From Marinibium conchae (lineage in GTDB: Bacteria; Pseudomonadota; Gammaproteobacteria; Enterobacterales; Alteromonadaceae), in the NCBI RefSeq assembly GCF_015595035.1, contig NZ_JADNRN010000001.1, forward strand, positions 1,818,040 to 1,882,039: a DNA stretch of 64,000 nucleotides, in the 5' to 3' direction. A program made the position numbers and the translations under genes. Under the pieces are notes generated by a model that did not search any database, was not told where the DNA came from, and was given only the letters and a program-made list of their open reading frames with translations. The stretch's first letter is position 1. Every line of letters starts with the position of its first letter. This document shows positions 9,055 to 18,756 of this stretch, piece by piece.

Positions 9055-9751
9055 ATTAACTTTCCGTCGCACCATTTATGCTGACCCAAACACAACAGAT
9101 CCTGATGTGGTAAAAGCAGCAAAAGATGATCCTTCGAAACAAGCGTTTTGGGATGATATAAAGGCATTGGATGCTCAAATGATCGCAGCAGCAAGCATAC
9201 CCGTTCCCGACAACTTCGCTGAGAAGCTGATTTTACGCCAAGGCATGGATGAATTCAGTCAACATCGTAAAAAGCGTCCATGGTATGTCGCCATGGCCGC
9301 ATCGGTAGCCATGGTAGTAAGCATCGGTTACATGACCTTACTTGCTGGCGATAACGGCTTGGCTAATGATGTGTTTGCGCACGTTAGTCATGAATATGTG
9401 AACAAAGAAATAATGATGTCTTCTGGTAATGTGAGCACAGAGAGCATCAACAAGAAGATGGCCACTTTTAATGGTCAACTTAGCGATGAAATAGGCAACA
9501 TCGTATCGGCAAATTATTGTTACTTGGATAAAATCAAAAGCTTACACATGATCATCAAAGGCGAGAAAGGCTTAATCTCCTTGTTCGTAGTGCCAGATAG
9601 TGAAAGCAAAGACTTAAAAGAAGATTTTAGTAATGACGAACTTACTGGTAATTCCTTCCTACTTGAGTCTGCGAAAATCATTGTTGTTGGTGAAAACGCT
9701 GCAGAAGTCTCGCAGTTAAGCAAAACCGCGAAAGTAGCTTTTACTTTCTAA
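9047..9751 (+). CDS. DUF3379 family membrane protein, likely anti-sigma factor
   Basis: A 234-residue protein with a ~75-residue acidic-rich cytoplasmic N-terminus, one TM helix near residues 77-99 (WYVAMAASVAMVVSIGYM) and a periplasmic domain of about 130 residues. This layout and its overlap with an ECF sigma gene fit DUF3379, found in this position in Alteromonadales and relatives. By analogy with RseA-like proteins it would hold the sigma factor at the membrane; this is inference from position, since no anti-sigma zinc motif is visible. Two cysteine-poor helices in the N-terminus could bind the sigma factor. Confidence 0.75.
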   Translation: MDELTFRRTIYADPNTTDPDVVKAAKDDPSKQAFWDDIKALDAQMIAAASIPVPDNFAEKLILRQGMDEFSQHRKKRPWYVAMAASVAMVVSIGYMTLLAGDNGLANDVFAHVSHEYVNKEIMMSSGNVSTESINKKMATFNGQLSDEIGNIVSANYCYLDKIKSLHMIIKGEKGLISLFVVPDSESKDLKEDFSNDELTGNSFLLESAKIIVVGENAAEVSQLSKTAKVAFTF

Positions 9752-9771
9752 GCAATGAAACACCCTTTCCG

Positions 9772-9800
9772 AACCGCAGCCTCAATGCTGCGGTTTTTTT
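9772..9800 (+). terminator. Rho-independent terminator after the sigma/anti-sigma operon
   Basis: A 9-bp perfect stem AACCGCAGC / GCTGCGGTT with a 6-base loop is followed by T7. It ends the ECF sigma-DUF3379 transcript. Confidence 0.9.
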
Positions 9801-9829
9801 ATGCCTCACTTTGCAAAACTGCCACAAAG

Positions 9830-9858
9830 TTTAGAATCATCAGTAAATCTGTTATGCT
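9830..9858 (+). promoter_or_regulatory. Possible sigma-70 promoter for putP
   Basis: TTTAGA at 9830-9835 and TATGCT at 9853-9858 are separated by 17 bases and lie 33 bases upstream of the putP start codon. Each box matches the consensus at four or more of six positions. The call is by eye only. Confidence 0.35.
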
Positions 9859-9891
9859 TTTGTTATTAAAATAAAAATAACTGAGGTCTTC

Positions 9892-11415
9892 ATGGAAACT
9901 GGCACTCTAATATCACTTAGCATTTACTTTATCGCGATGATAGGAATAGGTGTGTTTGCCTTTCGGAGTAATGAAGAAACATCATCAGGTTACTTACTAG
10001 GCGGCCGCAAATTAAGTGCCCCAGTAACAGCGCTTTCTGCTGGCGCCTCGGATATGAGTGGCTGGATGCTTCTAGGCGTGCCAGGTGCAATGTATGTATC
10101 GGGAGCGTCGTCACTATGGATCGCGTTTGGCTTGGTCTTGGGTGCTTGGCTTAATTACATTTTTGTTGCACCACGCCTACGCGTATTTACCGAAGTCGCT
10201 AGCGATGCTATTACCCTTCCTGACTATTTTGAGAACCGCTTTTTCGATGACACCCGCGCTTTACGAATCATCGCGTCGGTTGTGATAATCATATTTTTCA
10301 CTTTATACACCAGCTCTGGCATTGCTGCTGGAGGTAAATTGTTTGAATCATCTTTTGGCTTTAATTACGAGGCCGGACTGTATATTACTGCAGGTGTTGT
10401 AGTGTGCTACACACTTTTCGGTGGCTTTATGGCGGTGAGTCTGACCGATTTCGTGCAAGGCATCATCATGTTTATCGCACTCATTTTAGTGCCAACAGTG
10501 GTTATATTTGAGCTAGGTGGCATTAATAACACTATATCGAGTCTTTCCGAAATTAACCCTAATTTAGTATCACTATTTACCGATGCGGGCACTGGTGCAA
10601 CAGTAACGCTGATTGGCGTGATCTCATTAATGTCGTGGGGTCTTGGTTACTTTGGGCAACCACATATTATTGTGCGTTTCATGGCAATTTCGAGTATTAA
10701 ACAAATGCCTGCAGCACGCCGCATTGGCATGTCGTGGATGATAGTTTCTCTATTTGGCGCAGCATCTACAGGCCTTTTCGGCTTGGCTTACATGACCTCT
10801 ATAGGCCAATCATTGGACGACCCGGAAACGATATTCATCACGCTATCACAAATTTTATTCAATCCTCTGATCGGTGGCTTTTTATTGGCCGCAATTTTAG
10901 CGGCGATAATGAGTACGATATCCTCGCAGTTACTGGTAACGTCTAGCTCGCTTACCCGAGATGTTTACGCTGCATTCATAGAGAAAGACTGCAGTGAAAA
11001 GAAGCAAGTGGTTATCGGTCGTATATGTGTTGCACTCGTCGCGATGGTCGCAATAGCCCTAGCCTATGATAGAAACAGCAGCATACTCTCGTTAGTCAGT
11101 AATGCTTGGGCTGGATTCGGAGCCGCCTTCGGGCCTTTGGTCTTGTTTTCCCTGATGTGGAAAAATATGAGCAGAATCGCTGCTATCGCGGGTATCGTAA
11201 GTGGTGCAGTCACTACTTTGGTATGGATTTATGCACCATTAGCTGAAAATGGCGCTTCACTCAACGACAGTTTATATGCAATTATCCCCGGCTTTATTGT
11301 ATCCAGCTTGTTTATTATCGTGGTGTCTAAGTTAGCTCCTGAGAAAAATGAGAAAGTTATCACGCTTTTCTCCGTCTTTGCCGATAAGTACCAACAAGAA
11401 AAAAGTAAAATATAA
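9892..11415 (+). CDS. putP: Sodium/proline symporter PutP
   Basis: A 507-residue solute:sodium symporter (SSS family) with about 13 hydrophobic helices. The N-terminal GGRKLSAPVTALSAGASDMSGW region, with the sodium-site ASDMS segment, and the following LPDYFENRF match PutP of Enterobacteria and Vibrio. It imports L-proline with Na+ for nutrition or osmoprotection. Length agrees with E. coli PutP (502). PutA is not in the window. The EAL-HDOD gene starts 25 bases downstream, so the two may be cotranscribed. Confidence 0.9.
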   Translation: METGTLISLSIYFIAMIGIGVFAFRSNEETSSGYLLGGRKLSAPVTALSAGASDMSGWMLLGVPGAMYVSGASSLWIAFGLVLGAWLNYIFVAPRLRVFTEVASDAITLPDYFENRFFDDTRALRIIASVVIIIFFTLYTSSGIAAGGKLFESSFGFNYEAGLYITAGVVVCYTLFGGFMAVSLTDFVQGIIMFIALILVPTVVIFELGGINNTISSLSEINPNLVSLFTDAGTGATVTLIGVISLMSWGLGYFGQPHIIVRFMAISSIKQMPAARRIGMSWMIVSLFGAASTGLFGLAYMTSIGQSLDDPETIFITLSQILFNPLIGGFLLAAILAAIMSTISSQLLVTSSSLTRDVYAAFIEKDCSEKKQVVIGRICVALVAMVAIALAYDRNSSILSLVSNAWAGFGAAFGPLVLFSLMWKNMSRIAAIAGIVSGAVTTLVWIYAPLAENGASLNDSLYAIIPGFIVSSLFIIVVSKLAPEKNEKVITLFSVFADKYQQEKSKI

Positions 11416-11440
11416 GTTTTTGAAGGTGTGTTACTGATCT

Positions 11441-12661
11441 ATGGGTTTTTTCGCTGCCAGGCAGCCAATACTTGATAATGAAAAAGCGCTCTATGGCTAT
11501 GAGCTTCTTTTTCGATTGAGTCTAGAGAATGTATTCCCAGATGTGGATCAAGAAAAAGCCACCTCAAAAATGATTGAAGGTCTGCAGTTTGACCTCGGCC
11601 TTGACAAAATCTCCGAGGGTAAACTGGCCTTCATAAATTTCACCGAGCAAAGTCTAATAAGCGGCTACCCCGAATTATTGCCGCATGAGAAGGTCGTGGT
11701 TGAAATACTTGAAACCGTGAAACCCACCAACTCGGTGTACGGGGCGCTTAAAAAGCTTCGCCAAAAAGGCTACCTCCTAGCGCTTGATGATTTCGTTCAT
11801 GATGATGCTTGGAAACCTTTTTATAAATTAATCGACATCGTTAAGATAGACTTCAGAGACATTTCTGAAGAAGATCTTTCAGCAACACTCGAACAGTTTA
11901 AAAAATATCCACAGATTAAACTACTTGCAGAAAAAGTAGAAACAAATGAAGAGTTCACGCGTGCGGTCAGACTTGGCTTCGATTATTTCCAAGGTTACTT
12001 TTTCAGCCGTCCAGAAGTAATTCGAAGCGTTGCCCTCACACCGGGCCAAACGTCAATTGCAAGCCTACTCAATGAGCTGTCTGCTTCAGAGCCTAACTTT
12101 AATAAAATTAGTCAGTTATTTGAGCTCGACGTAACCTTGTCTTTCAAGTTGCTACGCTACACTCAAACTGCCATGTTTAAACGTCAAAATCCAATTAAAA
12201 CCATTAAGCAGGCAGTGCTGGTGTTGGGTAAGAATGAACTTGAACGTTTTGTAGGTTTGATATTCGCAGCACAGTTTAGCGACACCAAACCGCAAGAGCT
12301 TATTCGACTATCCATACAAAGAGCCAAATTCTGTGAATTACTTGCTCCTTACTGCGCGCATAAAAATGACGCCTCGTCGGCATTTTTAATGGGTATGATG
12401 TCGTTGATTGATGCTTTGCTAGATGCCGACCTTAAAACCGTCGTCTCGGATCTTCCTCTAAGTAGCGATATAAAGGATGCCTTACTTCAAGACAAAGGCT
12501 GGCTTTCACACTGTTTAAAGCTCTGCAAATATTTTGAGGTAGGTGATTGGGAGAAAATGGAAAAGAGTTGTGAGATTCTCAACATTCCCTACCAAGAAAT
12601 TTTAGACGAGTATGAAAAAGCAGGACAATGGGCTGAAGAAAAAGTCGGCCAACTTATCTGA
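11441..12661 (+). CDS. Degenerate EAL plus HDOD domain signalling protein
   Basis: A 406-residue protein of the YuxH type. The N-terminal half (about 1-190) is an EAL-fold domain whose signature is changed to ELLFR, while EILET, LALDDF and VKIDF echoes of the metal-binding motifs remain; cyclic-di-GMP hydrolysis is therefore doubtful. The C-terminal half (about 200-390) is an HDOD domain, with FKLLRYTQTAMF near its start. Such proteins act in c-di-GMP-linked regulation, probably as binding or scaffold proteins. It lies 25 bases after putP on the same strand. Confidence 0.85.
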   Translation: MGFFAARQPILDNEKALYGYELLFRLSLENVFPDVDQEKATSKMIEGLQFDLGLDKISEGKLAFINFTEQSLISGYPELLPHEKVVVEILETVKPTNSVYGALKKLRQKGYLLALDDFVHDDAWKPFYKLIDIVKIDFRDISEEDLSATLEQFKKYPQIKLLAEKVETNEEFTRAVRLGFDYFQGYFFSRPEVIRSVALTPGQTSIASLLNELSASEPNFNKISQLFELDVTLSFKLLRYTQTAMFKRQNPIKTIKQAVLVLGKNELERFVGLIFAAQFSDTKPQELIRLSIQRAKFCELLAPYCAHKNDASSAFLMGMMSLIDALLDADLKTVVSDLPLSSDIKDALLQDKGWLSHCLKLCKYFEVGDWEKMEKSCEILNIPYQEILDEYEKAGQWAEEKVGQLI

Positions 12662-12885
12662 TCTCTCGTGTAATACTCCATTACACTCGTCGTAAATAAA
12701 GCAAAAACCTTGCATTTTTCCTATAAGCAATAGACATATAACAAAATTGCAACATACCCAAACTTTTAGTTATCAATTAGCTATTAGAAATAGCTTTTTA
12801 TCATATTTGTTTAATTAGCAAATATGCTATTGTTCTATGCATATATATTTTTTGCATATTAACTTTAACTTGGAGTCAGTTCGCA
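12662..12885 (+). promoter_or_regulatory. AT-rich control region upstream of the cys operon
   Basis: This 224-base stretch has no gene and is strongly AT-rich. It holds several inverted repeats: ATATGC at 12822-12827 facing GCATAT at 12839-12844, a further GCATAT at 12854-12859, and an AGCTATT-AGAA-AATAGCT element at about 12779-12796. Cys operons of gammaproteobacteria are usually activated by CysB, which binds long AT-rich sites just upstream of the promoter, so a CysB site is the natural guess. No exact consensus can be assigned by eye. Confidence 0.4.
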
Positions 12886-13800
12886 ATGACCAGCTCAATT
12901 CCTTCGATTACTCACTTAAAGCAGTTAGAAGCTGAGAGTATTCACATATTCAGAGAAGTTGCCGCAGAGTTCGATAATCCCGTTATGCTTTACAGTGTAG
13001 GCAAAGACTCATCTGTGTTGCTGCATCTCGCCAGAAAGGCTTTTGCGCCCGGAACTATCCCCTTTCCATTGCTTCATGTGGATACCACATGGAAGTTTAA
13101 AGAAATGATCCAATTTCGTGATGAGATAGCCAAAAAACACAATTTGAATTTGCTTGTTCATACTAACCAAGAAGGCGTAAAACAGGGTGTAGGTCCTTTC
13201 AGTCACGGCAGTGCTAAGCACACCGACATAATGAAAACGGTTGCTTTGAAGCAAGCACTTGACAAGTATAAGTTTGATGCTGCCTTCGGTGGTGCTCGTC
13301 GAGATGAAGAGAAGTCACGCGCGAAAGAACGTGTATATTCATTCAGAGATGAAAATCATCGCTGGGATCCCAAAAATCAGCGCCCAGAGCTCTGGAATAT
13401 CTATAACAGTCAAATCAACAAAGGCGAAAGCATACGTGTATTCCCAATGTCTAACTGGACTGAGCTAGATATTTGGCAGTATATCTACCTTGAAGGTATA
13501 GAAATTCCCTCACTTTATCTTGCAAAACCTCGCCCCGTTGTTAAGCGCGACGGCACCTACTTTATGGTTGACGACGATAGAATGCCGCTTGAAGAAGGCG
13601 AAACACCAGAAATGCGTTCAGTAAGATTCCGAACACTGGGTTGCTATCCGCTCACTGGCGCGGTTGAGTCAGAAGCCGACACTTTGCCAGAGGTTATTCA
13701 AGAAATGCTCCTCACCAAAACATCTGAGCGCCAAGGACGTGTCATTGACCATGATTCCTCTGGCTCAATGGAGAAGAAGAAAATGGAGGGTTATTTCTAA
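12886..13800 (+). CDS. cysD: Sulfate adenylyltransferase subunit 2
   Basis: A 304-residue CysD. It has the PP-loop nucleotide-binding motif SVGKDSSV near residues 38-45 and the [15 protein letters not shown] segment typical of the family. With CysN it makes adenosine 5'-phosphosulfate (APS) from sulfate and ATP in the cytoplasm. It opens the operon cysD-cysC-cysQ-cysN; the next start (ATG 13800) overlaps its stop by one base. Length matches E. coli CysD (302). The start is preceded by TTGGAG at a normal distance. Confidence 0.96.
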   Translation: MTSSIPSITHLKQLEAESIHIFREVAAEFDNPVMLYSVGKDSSVLLHLARKAFAPGTIPFPLLHVDTTWKFKEMIQFRDEIAKKHNLNLLVHTNQEGVKQGVGPFSHGSAKHTDIMKTVALKQALDKYKFDAAFGGARRDEEKSRAKERVYSFRDENHRWDPKNQRPELWNIYNSQINKGESIRVFPMSNWTELDIWQYIYLEGIEIPSLYLAKPRPVVKRDGTYFMVDDDRMPLEEGETPEMRSVRFRTLGCYPLTGAVESEADTLPEVIQEMLLTKTSERQGRVIDHDSSGSMEKKKMEGYF

Positions 13801-14393
13801 TGTCAACCAACATAGTATGGCACGAGCATGCCGTTACCAAGACTTCACGTGCAGCAGCACTTGGTCAGAAACCAGCAGTGATTTGGCTCACAGGTTTGTC
13901 TGGTTCTGGCAAATCAACCATTGCAAATTTACTTGAGAAAAAGCTGTTCTCCGAGCAGAAAAAAACCTATTTACTCGATGGTGATAATATTCGACACGGC
14001 CTATGTGGCGACCTTGGTTTTGATGATAAAGACCGCGTTGAAAACATTCGACGCATCAGTGAGGTGGCAAAACTTTTCGTCGACTCAGGCACGATAGTGA
14101 TAACCGCTTTTATTTCACCTTTTAATGCCGACCGTGCATTTTGTCGCTCGTTATTAGGTGAAAATGAATTTGTAGAAGTCTTCGTCGACACTCCCATAGA
14201 AGTATGTGAAAAACGTGACCCGAAAGGCCTGTATAAAAAAGCCAGAAGTGGTGACATTAGTAACTTCACTGGAATCGACTCAGCTTACGAAGTACCTCTG
14301 TCTCCAGAGATACACCTTGAATATCAAGACGAAAGCGCCGAAGCAACCGCAGAAAGGCTTTTCGATTTGCTTCATGCCAAAGGACTTGTATAG
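13800..14393 (+). CDS. cysC: Adenylylsulfate kinase
   Basis: A 197-residue APS kinase that phosphorylates APS to PAPS. The P-loop GLSGSGKST is at about residues 32-40, followed by the DGDN(I/V)RHGL motif and RVENIRRISEVAKLF, all diagnostic. It is placed second in the operon rather than after cysN as in E. coli. It is a stand-alone protein, not fused to CysN. Confidence 0.95.
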   Translation: MSTNIVWHEHAVTKTSRAAALGQKPAVIWLTGLSGSGKSTIANLLEKKLFSEQKKTYLLDGDNIRHGLCGDLGFDDKDRVENIRRISEVAKLFVDSGTIVITAFISPFNADRAFCRSLLGENEFVEVFVDTPIEVCEKRDPKGLYKKARSGDISNFTGIDSAYEVPLSPEIHLEYQDESAEATAERLFDLLHAKGLV

Positions 14394-15191
14394 ATGACGG
14401 CCTTTGAATTCGACGCAGAACTAGCGTCTAGGGTCAAAAGCATTGCTATTGAAGCTGGGGCTAAAATCATGGAGATATACGCAAAAGACTTTGCTATTTA
14501 TGATAAGTCTGATGCTAGCCCTCTAACTGAAGCTGATCTTGCTGCTCATCATCATATTGTCGATGAACTAACAAAAATATCTGAGTTACCTATTCTTTCT
14601 GAAGAATCTGCTGATATAGCTTGGGAAGAACGTAAAAAGTGGTCGAGATATTGGTTGGTCGACCCTCTTGATGGAACTAAAGAGTTCATTAAAAAGAATG
14701 GCGAATTTACCGTGAACATCGCCTTAATTGAGTATGGCGAGCCAAGTTTTGGCGTTGTGCATGCCCCCGCAATATCGAAGACCTATGTAGGTCAGGTTGG
14801 AATTGGCGCCTATTGCGAAGATCATGGTGTTAGTCGCGACATTAGCGCTAAAAAACATCAAGCGGGTGAAACGTGGAAGGTGGTTGGGAGCCGTTCGCAC
14901 CAAAGCCCTGAAATCAACAAGATCTTGAATGAATTAGGTGGTGAAAGCGAATTGCTCGCCATGGGAAGCTCTCTAAAGTTGTGCTTAGTGGCCAGCGGAG
15001 AAGCCCATTTGTATCCGCGTGTTGGGCCAACCAGCGAATGGGATACTGGCGCTGCTCATGCAGTGGCATTAGCTGCAGGTGCTAAAGTGACCGTATTAGA
15101 CCCAGAAAACCCCATGGATCCCGATGCCTCGCCGCTTAAATATAATCAAAAAGATTCCGTATTAAACCCATATTTTTTGGTAAGTTTTTAA
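14394..15191 (+). CDS. cysQ: 3'(2'),5'-bisphosphate nucleotidase CysQ
   Basis: A 265-residue inositol-phosphatase-fold enzyme. The metal-binding motif DPLDGTKEF and the C-terminal [15 protein letters not shown] signature identify CysQ, which removes the 3' phosphate of PAP (and PAPS), recycling the by-product of sulfate reduction. It abuts cysC (start at 14394 directly after the stop) and precedes cysN by one base. Presence inside the operon ties PAP removal to PAPS production. Confidence 0.93.
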   Translation: MTAFEFDAELASRVKSIAIEAGAKIMEIYAKDFAIYDKSDASPLTEADLAAHHHIVDELTKISELPILSEESADIAWEERKKWSRYWLVDPLDGTKEFIKKNGEFTVNIALIEYGEPSFGVVHAPAISKTYVGQVGIGAYCEDHGVSRDISAKKHQAGETWKVVGSRSHQSPEINKILNELGGESELLAMGSSLKLCLVASGEAHLYPRVGPTSEWDTGAAHAVALAAGAKVTVLDPENPMDPDASPLKYNQKDSVLNPYFLVSF

Positions 15192-15192
15192 A

Positions 15193-16596
15193 ATGAATAA
15201 CGAAAACGAATTATTACAAACCGACATCTTGTCGTATTTAGAACAACATGAGAAAAAAGACCTGCTACGCTTTTTAACCTGTGGCAGTGTTGATGACGGT
15301 AAAAGCACACTGATTGGTCGCTTACTTCATGATTCAAAAATGATTTATGAAGACCAACTTGCCGCTATTACCAAAGACAGCAAAAAAGTCGGCACCACCG
15401 GCGAAAAGGTCGATTTGGCATTGCTCGTTGACGGCCTTCAATCTGAGCGAGAGCAAGGTATTACCATTGATGTTGCTTATCGTTACTTTAGTACTGAAAA
15501 GCGTAAGTTTATTATTGCTGATACACCAGGACACGAGCAATACACCCGTAACATGGTAACCGGTGCATCAACTTGCGACCTAGCCATTATTCTGGTGGAT
15601 GCGCGCGAAGGTGTGAAAACACAAACTCGCCGACACTCATTTTTAGTATCCCTACTCGGTATAAAACACGTTATCGTTGCTATCAACAAAATGGACTTGA
15701 TGGACTACAGCCAAGACGTATATGAGCAAATCCAAAAAGACTATATGGAATTTTCCAAGCAATTAACAATCCCTGACATTCGTTTCGTGCCCATATCTGC
15801 GCTCGAGGGTGACAATGTCGTCAATCGCTCAGATAAAACGCCTTGGTTTAGTGGTGAATTACTGATGGAATTGCTAGAGAGTATGGAAATTACGCAGCAA
15901 CAACATGACGATTTTCGCTTTCCTGTGCAATATGTAAATAGGCCAAATCTAAATTTTAGAGGCTTTGCTGGCACTATTGTGTCAGGGTCAATCAAGCCAG
16001 GGGATGCTGTAACCGCCTTGCCTTCAGGAAAAACATCAACTATCAAAGCAGTAAACACCTTTGACGGTGACTTGGAAGAAGGTTTTGCGCCCAACGCAGT
16101 GACCCTCACGCTCAACGATGAAATAGACATTTCTCGTGGCGACATGATAGTTAAAAGCGACTCCCTGCCTTTGCATAGCAATGCTTACAAAACACACATG
16201 GTTTGGATGTCGGAAGATGCGCTCATACCCAACAAACAATATAGCTTCAAATTTGCAACCAAGATGGTACCGGGCAGTGTTGCTAGCATCGACTATCAGA
16301 TAGATGTGAACTCCCTTGAAAAAACGGATGCTCTGCATTTGAATTTGAATGAAATAGGGGTTGCTAACATCAAACTGACTCAGGATGTTGCCTGTGATCC
16401 CTACATCGCTAATCGAAAAACAGGTGCTTTTATTATTATAGACCGCCTTAGCAACAGTACCGTTGGCGCAGGAATGATCATCAAAGAAACTGAGTCCTCT
16501 GCCTCTTCGCACGAATATAGTGAGTTTGAACTAGAGTTTAATGCACTGGTTAGAAAGCACTTCCCTCACTGGAATGCTCAAGATATAAGTAAGTAA
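15193..16596 (+). CDS. cysN: Sulfate adenylyltransferase subunit 1, GTPase
   Basis: A 467-residue EF-Tu-like GTPase. G1 is [10 protein letters not shown] (about residues 31-40), G3 is [12 protein letters not shown] and G4 is NKMD. GTP hydrolysis by CysN drives APS synthesis by CysD. It is the last gene of the cysDCQN group and is followed by a strong hairpin terminator. There is no fused CysC domain at the C-terminus, consistent with the separate cysC upstream. Confidence 0.96.
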   Translation: MNNENELLQTDILSYLEQHEKKDLLRFLTCGSVDDGKSTLIGRLLHDSKMIYEDQLAAITKDSKKVGTTGEKVDLALLVDGLQSEREQGITIDVAYRYFSTEKRKFIIADTPGHEQYTRNMVTGASTCDLAIILVDAREGVKTQTRRHSFLVSLLGIKHVIVAINKMDLMDYSQDVYEQIQKDYMEFSKQLTIPDIRFVPISALEGDNVVNRSDKTPWFSGELLMELLESMEITQQQHDDFRFPVQYVNRPNLNFRGFAGTIVSGSIKPGDAVTALPSGKTSTIKAVNTFDGDLEEGFAPNAVTLTLNDEIDISRGDMIVKSDSLPLHSNAYKTHMVWMSEDALIPNKQYSFKFATKMVPGSVASIDYQIDVNSLEKTDALHLNLNEIGVANIKLTQDVACDPYIANRKTGAFIIIDRLSNSTVGAGMIIKETESSASSHEYSEFELEFNALVRKHFPHWNAQDISK

Positions 16597-16641
16597 GATA
16601 AGGTTGAGCCGCTTGGTTTAAGTGGCATCAACGCAGGTACT

Positions 16642-16699
16642 AGCTTGTTTAGTCGTATATTTGCTATCAAATATACAATCAGACTAAACAAGCTTTTTT
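16642..16699 (+). terminator. Long two-tier hairpin terminator after cysN
   Basis: An outer 13-bp perfect stem, 16642-16654 with 16682-16694, encloses an inner 9-bp stem, 16655-16663 with 16668-16676, closed by the loop CTAT; five unpaired bases (16677-16681) form a bulge. A run of T residues follows (16694-16699). This should end the cys operon transcript strongly. Confidence 0.88.
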
Positions 16700-16830
16700 A
16701 TTATCTGGGAAAATACGCTATGCTGAAATTCGCGTTGATAAGAACGCACTCAATCTAACATTAGCGGCAGCATTACTGGAAACGAAAGTGATAACGGAAT
16801 TCATAGCAGCAATCTACATAGCAGTATCCA

Positions 16831-18555
16831 ATGACCTTTGAGCAAATTGCGGTTCTTCTCATTTTTGCCGCTACTATCGTTAGCTTGGCCGCAACCAAAA
16901 TGCGTCCCTCCAGTGTTTTCTCTGCGTGTATGCTGCTTCTTGTACTAGTACAACAACTTAAGCTCGACGAAATACTAGAAAACCTGACCAATACAGGTCT
17001 TGTAACGTTGGTTTTGTTGTTGTTGGTCAGTCACTCTATTGATAAAACGGCCTTTATTAAGCGTTTGGGTCGCGCTATTGTGCGTAAGTCTTTCACTCAA
17101 AGTTTTTGGCGGATGTTTGCGATCAGCTTTAGCTCTTCAGCACTTCTCAATAACACCGCAATTGTGGCTAGTCTGATTGGGCCAATTAAGCAAAACCAGT
17201 TGCATGCCCCTTCCCGCCTGCTCATTCCACTATCGTATGCAGCAATTTTAGGCGGTACGGTAACTCTTATCGGTACGTCAACAAACTTAATCGTTGATAG
17301 TTTCCTGATAGAACACGGGCACCCTGGGTTTGCCTTCTTCGACTTTACCCTCTTCGGCCTAAGTGCGGGTTTTGCCTGTGCATTCTTGTTATTTATGCTA
17401 ACGCCCTTGTTACCTAATATTGCTAGCAATGAAAATAACTATCAACGCTATTTGTTGGAAGCCGACGTTGAGGCTAATTCTGAACTGATAGGGAAAAGTG
17501 TTGAAGATAATCATTTGCGTAACCTACCTGAACTCTTTCTCATAGAAATTGTTCGTAAGAACGTAGTAATGTCTCCGGTCACACCTGATATGGTAATTGA
17601 GGAAAACGATAAACTTATTTTTTCTGGTAACGTTCAAAAAATTGATAATATTGGTCATATCAAGGGCCTCACAATGTTTGCAGAAACAGACGGTTTACTG
17701 AGTGATAACCTAACCGAGGTGATCGTGTCCAATCGCGCCCCAATTATCAATAAAACACTAAAGGAACTGGGTTTTAGAGCGCTATTTGATTCGGCGGTGG
17801 TGGCTATACGTCGCGACGGCGCTCAAATTTCTGGGAAGTTGGGCGAGTTAAAGCTTCAGGCCGGAGACTTCCTGTTACTTGCCACCGGCGCAGACTTTCA
17901 ACGGCGTGACAATATCACCAAAAATTTCTTTGTGGTGTCTGAACAAAAAATCATGCGCAAATTAAAGCCATGGCAGGAGGCCTTTACTCTTATTGGCTTC
18001 CTTATAACGATAGCACTCGCAGCAACATCACTACTTCCCCTAGCCACGGGCCTTGTGTTTTTTGCTGCAAGCCTATCGCTCATTAAAGTGTCGTCGATTA
18101 GTGAAATTAAACGTCATCTTCCAGTAAACTTAATACTTGTAATCGTTGGTGCATTAAGTTTAGCGACTGCGCTAGAAAATAGTGGTGTTATTGCCTTAAC
18201 CACCGAAGCTTTAAAGCCTTTAGTTGATGATATGTCGCCACTATTTGCCCTTGCTTGTGTTTATTTGATGACGCTCTTACTCACAGAGTTTGTAACAAAT
18301 AATGCTGCCGCGGCCCTTATGTTCCCGTTCGCTTATGGCTTAGTTGTATCTATGAACCTACCGCTCATGCCTTTTGCCTTAGCTGTGGCTTTTGCTGCTA
18401 GTGCAAGCTTTATTTCGCCATATGGTTACCAAACTAACCTTCTGGTTTTTTCTGCGACCAATTATCGCTTTAAAGATTTTGTCAAAATTGGAACCCCAAT
18501 TTCATTGCTATACTCCACCATCGTAATATTAATGCTTCACTGGTTTTACTTTTAG
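16831..18555 (+). CDS. SLC13-family anion permease with TrkA-C domains
   Basis: A 574-residue membrane protein. Two membrane blocks (about 1-195 and 385-574) flank two cytoplasmic TrkA-C (RCK-C) domains at about 205-370. The SLC13/DASS signature GTSTNLIVDS and the matching second repeat TEFVTNNAAAALMFPF are visible, as is SPYGYQTNL. Proteins of this shape next to cys genes are generally regarded as sulfate transporters, so sulfate uptake is the likely role; substrate cannot be read from the sequence. It has its own upstream region of about 130 bases after the cysN terminator. Confidence 0.83.
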   Translation: MTFEQIAVLLIFAATIVSLAATKMRPSSVFSACMLLLVLVQQLKLDEILENLTNTGLVTLVLLLLVSHSIDKTAFIKRLGRAIVRKSFTQSFWRMFAISFSSSALLNNTAIVASLIGPIKQNQLHAPSRLLIPLSYAAILGGTVTLIGTSTNLIVDSFLIEHGHPGFAFFDFTLFGLSAGFACAFLLFMLTPLLPNIASNENNYQRYLLEADVEANSELIGKSVEDNHLRNLPELFLIEIVRKNVVMSPVTPDMVIEENDKLIFSGNVQKIDNIGHIKGLTMFAETDGLLSDNLTEVIVSNRAPIINKTLKELGFRALFDSAVVAIRRDGAQISGKLGELKLQAGDFLLLATGADFQRRDNITKNFFVVSEQKIMRKLKPWQEAFTLIGFLITIALAATSLLPLATGLVFFAASLSLIKVSSISEIKRHLPVNLILVIVGALSLATALENSGVIALTTEALKPLVDDMSPLFALACVYLMTLLLTEFVTNNAAAALMFPFAYGLVVSMNLPLMPFALAVAFAASASFISPYGYQTNLLVFSATNYRFKDFVKIGTPISLLYSTIVILMLHWFYF

Positions 18556-18590
18556 ACCTCCAAAAGACCGGCCATTTTCGGGAGCTCTCT

Positions 18591-18637
18591 GTTCTTTTTC
18601 ATTCTCATCGAAGGTCATTGCAAAAATGAAAAAGAAC
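18591..18637. repeat. 13-bp perfect inverted repeat in the SLC13 / GGDEF-EAL gap
   Basis: GTTCTTTTTCATT at 18591-18603 and its exact complement AATGAAAAAGAAC at 18625-18637 are separated by 21 bases. There is no T tract right after it. It may act as an mRNA 3'-end structure of the permease gene or as a protein-binding site upstream of the EAL gene. Confidence 0.6.
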
Positions 18638-18756
18638 TCATCGTTTAATTTGATAAGCCGAAATTAGAGCTAAGAAAAACCTTTTTAGTGTCGATAACGT
18701 TAACATTGAACAGGCACCAATTTGTTACTTCTCCCTCATGCTCAGGAAATCATTAA

